Shown here: positions 61,054 to 64,000 of the stretch, one piece after another
Numbering within the stretch: position 1 is the first letter of the stretch
How the letters are laid out: each line of letters opens with the position of its first letter
Assembly: GCA_028285485.1 (NCBI GenBank)
Contig: JANQPC010000051.1
Coordinates: forward strand, 1-64,000
Length of the DNA: 64,000 nucleotides
Direction of reading: 5' to 3'
Source of the DNA: Paracoccaceae bacterium
GTDB taxonomy: Bacteria; Pseudomonadota; Alphaproteobacteria; Rhodobacterales; Rhodobacteraceae
Notes under the pieces: generated by a model
What the model was told of the DNA's origin: nothing
Seen by the model: only the letters and a program-made list of their open reading frames with translations
The model's database searches: none
Position numbers and translations under genes: made by a program

Positions 61054-61790
61054 TGCGCCAGCGGCTGCCCCAGATCGGCGGCGGGCATCGCGGCGACGTA
61101 TGCCAGCACAGCCTGCAATTCCTCCAGCGTAAGCTCCATCGGCGCGATGGGAGAGGGCCGGTCGATCGGGAAGGGCGGCGTTACATCTTCGATCTGCGTG
61201 AAAGCGGGATGCGGGTTGAGAACGTAGAAGGCCGCAAAGCGCTCTTCCCAATCCGGCAGCGCGCGCAGCACGCCAAAAGAGGGTGTGGAACCGATACCCC
61301 AGCCCGAGGTGGCCGCGTCCACCGCATGGCAGCGGGTGCATTTGTTGAGGCTAACCTCATGGCCAAGCTCGGCGTTTTCGTCGGCGGTAACCTCGACGAC
61401 AACCTCTTCAACCGCACCGGGCGGGCCGAAGAGCGGCGCGCCATCGGGCGCGTAGCTCGCAATGGTGCGCTGCCCAACTTCAGAGAGCAGCCAATCCGCG
61501 AGGCGCTTGGTGCCGGGGTGATCGGGGGTGAGAACGTCCAGCCGCCAAAGCTGGTTCGGCCCCTGAAAAAGCGCGCGGCCCGCATCGCCCAACACCATAT
61601 CCGCGCCAGAATCCACGGCCACCAGTTCAACGCGCACCTGGGTTTTCAGGGTGAACCGGGGCAATGCGTGTTTCAGAAGCCCGGTTTCAACCAGGGCTTG
61701 GGGCGCCGCAAGCCGAACCGGCCTGTCGTCCGCCGCACAAAGTGTCGGAACGACAATCAGGAAAAGAAGTGCCAGCGCGCGCAACGGCAT
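61047..61790 (-). CDS. Cytochrome c fused to a remnant tungstate/molybdate-binding-like domain
   Basis: 247 residues from ATG 61790 with a signal peptide (about 1-19). Residues about 25-125 resemble the start and end of TupA-type oxyanion-binding proteins: VRLAAPQALVETGLLKHALP near 25-44 and RLADWLLSEVGQRTIASYAP near 96-115, with the central part missing. A cytochrome c domain follows, with heme motif Cys151-Thr-Arg-Cys154-His155. It is convergent with the Fe-S protein gene, the stops overlapping by seven bases. It would be periplasmic. The binding domain is probably no longer a transporter receptor. Confidence 0.7.
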   Translation of the reverse strand: MPLRALALLFLIVVPTLCAADDRPVRLAAPQALVETGLLKHALPRFTLKTQVRVELVAVDSGADMVLGDAGRALFQGPNQLWRLDVLTPDHPGTKRLADWLLSEVGQRTIASYAPDGAPLFGPPGAVEEVVVEVTADENAELGHEVSLNKCTRCHAVDAATSGWGIGSTPSFGVLRALPDWEERFAAFYVLNPHPAFTQIEDVTPPFPIDRPSPIAPMELTLEELQAVLAYVAAMPAADLGQPLAHQ

Positions 61791-61849
61791 GGGCCCAACG
61801 CTACGCCCGCGCGCATCCACACGTCAATCCGAAGAAAGGGGGCTCCCAG

Positions 61850-62041
61850 ATGAGCACAGATTTCAACATGTCCATGCGCAAGTTTCTCAAGCAGGTGGGC
61901 GTGACTTCGCAGCAGGCCATCGAAGCGGCGCTGCGGGATGCCGAGAGCGAGGGCAAGAGTTACGCGATCAAGGCTGTTGTGACAATTGAAGAGCTTGGCA
62001 TGACGCATGAGATCACCGGCACGCTCAGTTCTGAGGACTAG
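61850..62041 (+). CDS. Small conserved protein (DUF6494-like)
   Basis: 63 residues, begins MSTDFNMSMRKFLKQVGVTS, followed by a helix-rich middle (QQAIEAALRDAESEG) and a strand-like end. A short protein of this type is common beside formate dehydrogenase genes in Rhodobacterales; the family name is from memory. It ends exactly where the Mrp-like gene begins. No function is known. Confidence 0.75.
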   Translation: MSTDFNMSMRKFLKQVGVTSQQAIEAALRDAESEGKSYAIKAVVTIEELGMTHEITGTLSSED

Positions 62042-63112
62042 ATGGCGCTTACACGGGATACCGTAACCGCGGCGCTCAAAACCGTGGCCGATCCGGTTGC
62101 CGGTGGCGATATCATGGCCAGCGGCGTGGTGCGCGCGCTGAACGTTGCCGAAGACGGCGCAGTGCGCTTTGTGATGGAGATCCCTCCGAGCCAGGCCAAG
62201 GTCTATGAGGAGGTGAAGGCCGAGGCTGAGAACGTGCTGACCGGGCTGGAGGGGATCGGCAAGATCTCCATCGCGATGACGGGCCACACTGAAAAGGCCC
62301 CGCCGCCGGATCTTAAGCCTCGCCGTGCCGCTGAGCCTGCGGGCCCCGAACCGATCCCCGGGGTGGACCGGATCGTTGCCATCGCCTCGGGCAAGGGCGG
62401 GGTGGGCAAATCGACCGTTTCGGCGAACCTCGCCTGCGCGCTCGCACAGCAAGGCCGCCGGGTGGGGCTGCTCGATGCCGATGTCTATGGCCCCTCGCAG
62501 CCGCGGATGCTGGGGGTCAGCGGGCGCCCGGCCAGCCCCGACGGCAAGATCATCCTGCCGATGCGCAATCACGGCGTTACGATGATGTCCATCGGGCTGA
62601 TGACAAACGAGGATCAGGCGGTCGTCTGGCGCGGCCCGATGCTGATGGGCGCGCTGCAGCAGATGATGACACAGGTGCAATGGGGCGCGCTGGATGTGCT
62701 GCTGGTGGATCTGCCGCCGGGCACCGGCGATGTGCAGATGACACTGGCGCAGAAGGCGCGGGTGGATGGCGCCATCATCGTCTCAACCCCGCAGGACGTG
62801 GCGCTTCTCGATGCGCGCAAGGGCATCGACATGTTCCAGCAGCTCAAGGTGCCGATCCTTGGGATGATCGAAAACATGTCGACCCATATTTGCAGCAAAT
62901 GCGGCCATGAGGAGCATACCTTTGGCCATGGCGGCGTGGCCGCTGAAGCGGAGAAGGTAGGCGTGCCGCTTCTGGCGGAGGTGCCGCTTGATCTGCAGAT
63001 CCGCCTGGCCTCGGACGGTGGCGCGCCCATTGCGGTAAGCCAGCCAGACAGCCGGCAGGCGCGCGCGTTTCAGGATGTTGCCGCGGCGCTTGTGAAGGCC
63101 GGCAAGGCGTGA
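62042..63112 (+). CDS. Mrp/NBP35-type Fe-S cluster carrier ATPase
   Basis: 356 residues. An N-terminal DUF59-like part (about 1-85) is followed by the deviant Walker A GKGGVGKSTVSANLA near 117-131, and a C-terminal CSKC near 281-284 that can hold a bridging Fe-S cluster. It probably delivers 4Fe-4S clusters to client proteins, here most likely the formate dehydrogenase subunits and the multi-cluster protein. It directly follows the small conserved gene and overlaps the next gene by GTGA. Confidence 0.92.
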   Translation: MALTRDTVTAALKTVADPVAGGDIMASGVVRALNVAEDGAVRFVMEIPPSQAKVYEEVKAEAENVLTGLEGIGKISIAMTGHTEKAPPPDLKPRRAAEPAGPEPIPGVDRIVAIASGKGGVGKSTVSANLACALAQQGRRVGLLDADVYGPSQPRMLGVSGRPASPDGKIILPMRNHGVTMMSIGLMTNEDQAVVWRGPMLMGALQQMMTQVQWGALDVLLVDLPPGTGDVQMTLAQKARVDGAIIVSTPQDVALLDARKGIDMFQQLKVPILGMIENMSTHICSKCGHEEHTFGHGGVAAEAEKVGVPLLAEVPLDLQIRLASDGGAPIAVSQPDSRQARAFQDVAAALVKAGKA

Positions 63113-63816
63113 GCGAGGCGCTGACATTCCCGCCGCTTCTCTGGGGGGAGGCGGCCACCGAAGAGGCGCTGGGCCACGCAGCACGGCGTGCGGCCCTGGG
63201 CTGCGATGCGGGGCTTGTGAGCTACATCCTCGCCGCAGACCGGGTGGAAGCCGCGATGGTCTTCGCCCCCGAAGTGCCGCTTGCGCAGGCGATGACGATG
63301 CTGCCGCTCTGCGGGGTTGGCCTGCAGAACGCGCTCGGTGCGCTCGCGCCGCCCGAGGTAGCGGTGCATCTGGAATGGAGCGGCGGCATCCGGGTGAACG
63401 GCGCGGGTTGCGGCCAATTCAGAGTACTGAGTGCGACGCAGGATCCCGCTGTCGTGCCCGATTGGCTGGTGGTTGGATGGGTGATACCGCTGATCCCGGC
63501 CAGCGAAGACACAGGCTTTACGCCCGATCAAACCACGCTGTTTGCCGAGGGCTGCGCCGAGGTTGCGCCGCCGCGGCTTGTGGAATCCTGGGCGCGGCAC
63601 ACGCTGAACTGGATCACCCGCTGGGAGGATGGCGGCCCAAGGGCGCTGGCCACGGAATGGCGCGGCCTGGCCCATGGCATCGGCGAAGAGGCCACGGTGG
63701 CGGGCCTTACCGGAACCTTTGTTGGCGTGGACGAAGACTTCGGTATGCTTCTGCGGGACGACGAGACCACCCACCTCATTCCGCTTACCGAGCTGCTGAA
63801 GGAGAGCCCGACGTGA
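63109..63816 (+). CDS. Biotin/lipoate ligase-like protein
   Basis: 235 residues from GTG 63109. The middle region (AAMVFAPEVPLAQAMTMLPLCGVGLQNALGALAPP) and WSGGIRVNGAGCGQ resemble the biotin/lipoate protein ligase fold, with a C-terminal SH3-like domain (TGTFVGVDEDFGMLLRDD). The usual catalytic lysine is not clear, so activity is uncertain. It is translationally coupled to the Mrp-like gene and the next gene. Confidence 0.65.
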   Translation: MSEALTFPPLLWGEAATEEALGHAARRAALGCDAGLVSYILAADRVEAAMVFAPEVPLAQAMTMLPLCGVGLQNALGALAPPEVAVHLEWSGGIRVNGAGCGQFRVLSATQDPAVVPDWLVVGWVIPLIPASEDTGFTPDQTTLFAEGCAEVAPPRLVESWARHTLNWITRWEDGGPRALATEWRGLAHGIGEEATVAGLTGTFVGVDEDFGMLLRDDETTHLIPLTELLKESPT

Positions 63817-64000
63817 AACTGGCCCGCGCGATCCACTTCGATGAGAGCGACCAAAGGGTTTTTGCCAACCCGGCCCGGACGGGCGAGTGGTGTATCTCCG
63901 GCGGCTTCGAGTTTTCCGATTGGACGGAGAACGACCTTGCGGGCAAGGCGCGTCAAGCCTTCGCCAATGGCTGGCTGGGGCTGGAAACGGGCGGGCGCGT
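63813..64000 (+). CDS. Conserved protein, cut by the window edge
   Basis: 62 codons are visible from GTG 63813 (overlapping the previous stop), starting MKLARAIHFDESDQRVFANP, with GEWCISGGFEFSDW further on; the rest lies beyond the window. It may be a DUF6505-like protein that goes with formate dehydrogenase loci; this name is tentative. No motif of known activity is seen in this part. Confidence 0.6.
   Translation, partial: MKLARAIHFDESDQRVFANPARTGEWCISGGFEFSDWTENDLAGKARQAFANGWLGLETGGR

Noticed and set aside
1-64000. CRISPR arrays, tRNA or rRNA genes, insertion sequences
   Set aside because: I found no regularly spaced direct repeats, no cloverleaf-like sequence in the intergenic gaps, and no transposase-like protein.

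Overview
The window is GC-rich chromosomal DNA from an alphaproteobacterium, most likely Rhodobacterales (Paracoccaceae/Roseobacter type). I base this on gene content: a Tat-exported formate dehydrogenase with DUF3305/DUF3306 partners, two TRAP transporters, an isethionate/Xsc route, pobA-pcaHG, several BKACE-family enzymes and frequent ATGA/GTGA start-stop overlaps. I see no rRNA, tRNA, CRISPR array, transposase or prophage. The genus cannot be fixed from sequence reading alone.

Layout. 0.4-7.8 kb: envelope polysaccharide genes (ABC exporter, secreted glycoside-hydrolase-like protein, glycosyltransferase, UDP-glucuronate decarboxylase type SDR). 8.1-10.2 kb: trehalose synthesis (otsB-otsA). 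10.3-13.7 kb: a small membrane protein and three Tad-type pseudopilin/vWA genes. 13.9-17.3 kb: 4-hydroxybenzoate/protocatechuate operon pobA-pcaH-pcaG with a BKACE gene. 17.4-18.0 kb: CDP-alcohol phosphatidyltransferase. 18.1-28.0 kb: a probable isethionate catabolic locus, with iseJ-like GMC dehydrogenase, xsc, YeiH-type exporter and ackA on the minus strand and a TRAP transporter plus IclR regulator on the plus strand. 28.2-30.3 kb: ECF sigma/anti-sigma pair divergent from a COG4315 secreted protein and a tiny lipoprotein. 30.4-41.8 kb: an uncharacterised catabolic region with a BKACE gene, a Pot-type ABC transporter, a TetR regulator, a second TRAP transporter, a cyclase-family hydrolase, another BKACE and an OsmC protein. 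41.8-45.3 kb: L-threonate/D-erythronate catabolism (ltnD-otnK-otnC-otnI). 45.3-50.2 kb: SbmA/BacA-like transporter and two exported serine proteases. 50.2-64.0 kb: the formate dehydrogenase locus and its accessory genes, running to the window edge.

How the genes work together. The isethionate locus reads as a complete path: TRAP uptake, oxidation to sulfoacetaldehyde, cleavage by Xsc to sulfite and acetyl phosphate, sulfite export, and ATP formation by acetate kinase in place of the more usual phosphotransacetylase. In the pob/pca operon, the BKACE enzyme could handle 3-oxoadipate without the usual CoA-transferase. The formate dehydrogenase operon feeds electrons through a Tat-exported Mo/W alpha subunit, an Fe-S beta subunit and a cytochrome b gamma subunit. 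It is joined by two unusual c-type cytochrome fusions, one with a WD40 domain and one with what looks like a remnant tungstate/molybdate-binding domain.

The most notable items are the BKACE/TRAP/cyclase region, the two cytochrome fusions at the formate dehydrogenase locus, a divergent pair of matching ECF-type promoters, and a two-copy intergenic repeat, one copy of which is bounded by 28-bp near-perfect inverted repeats.
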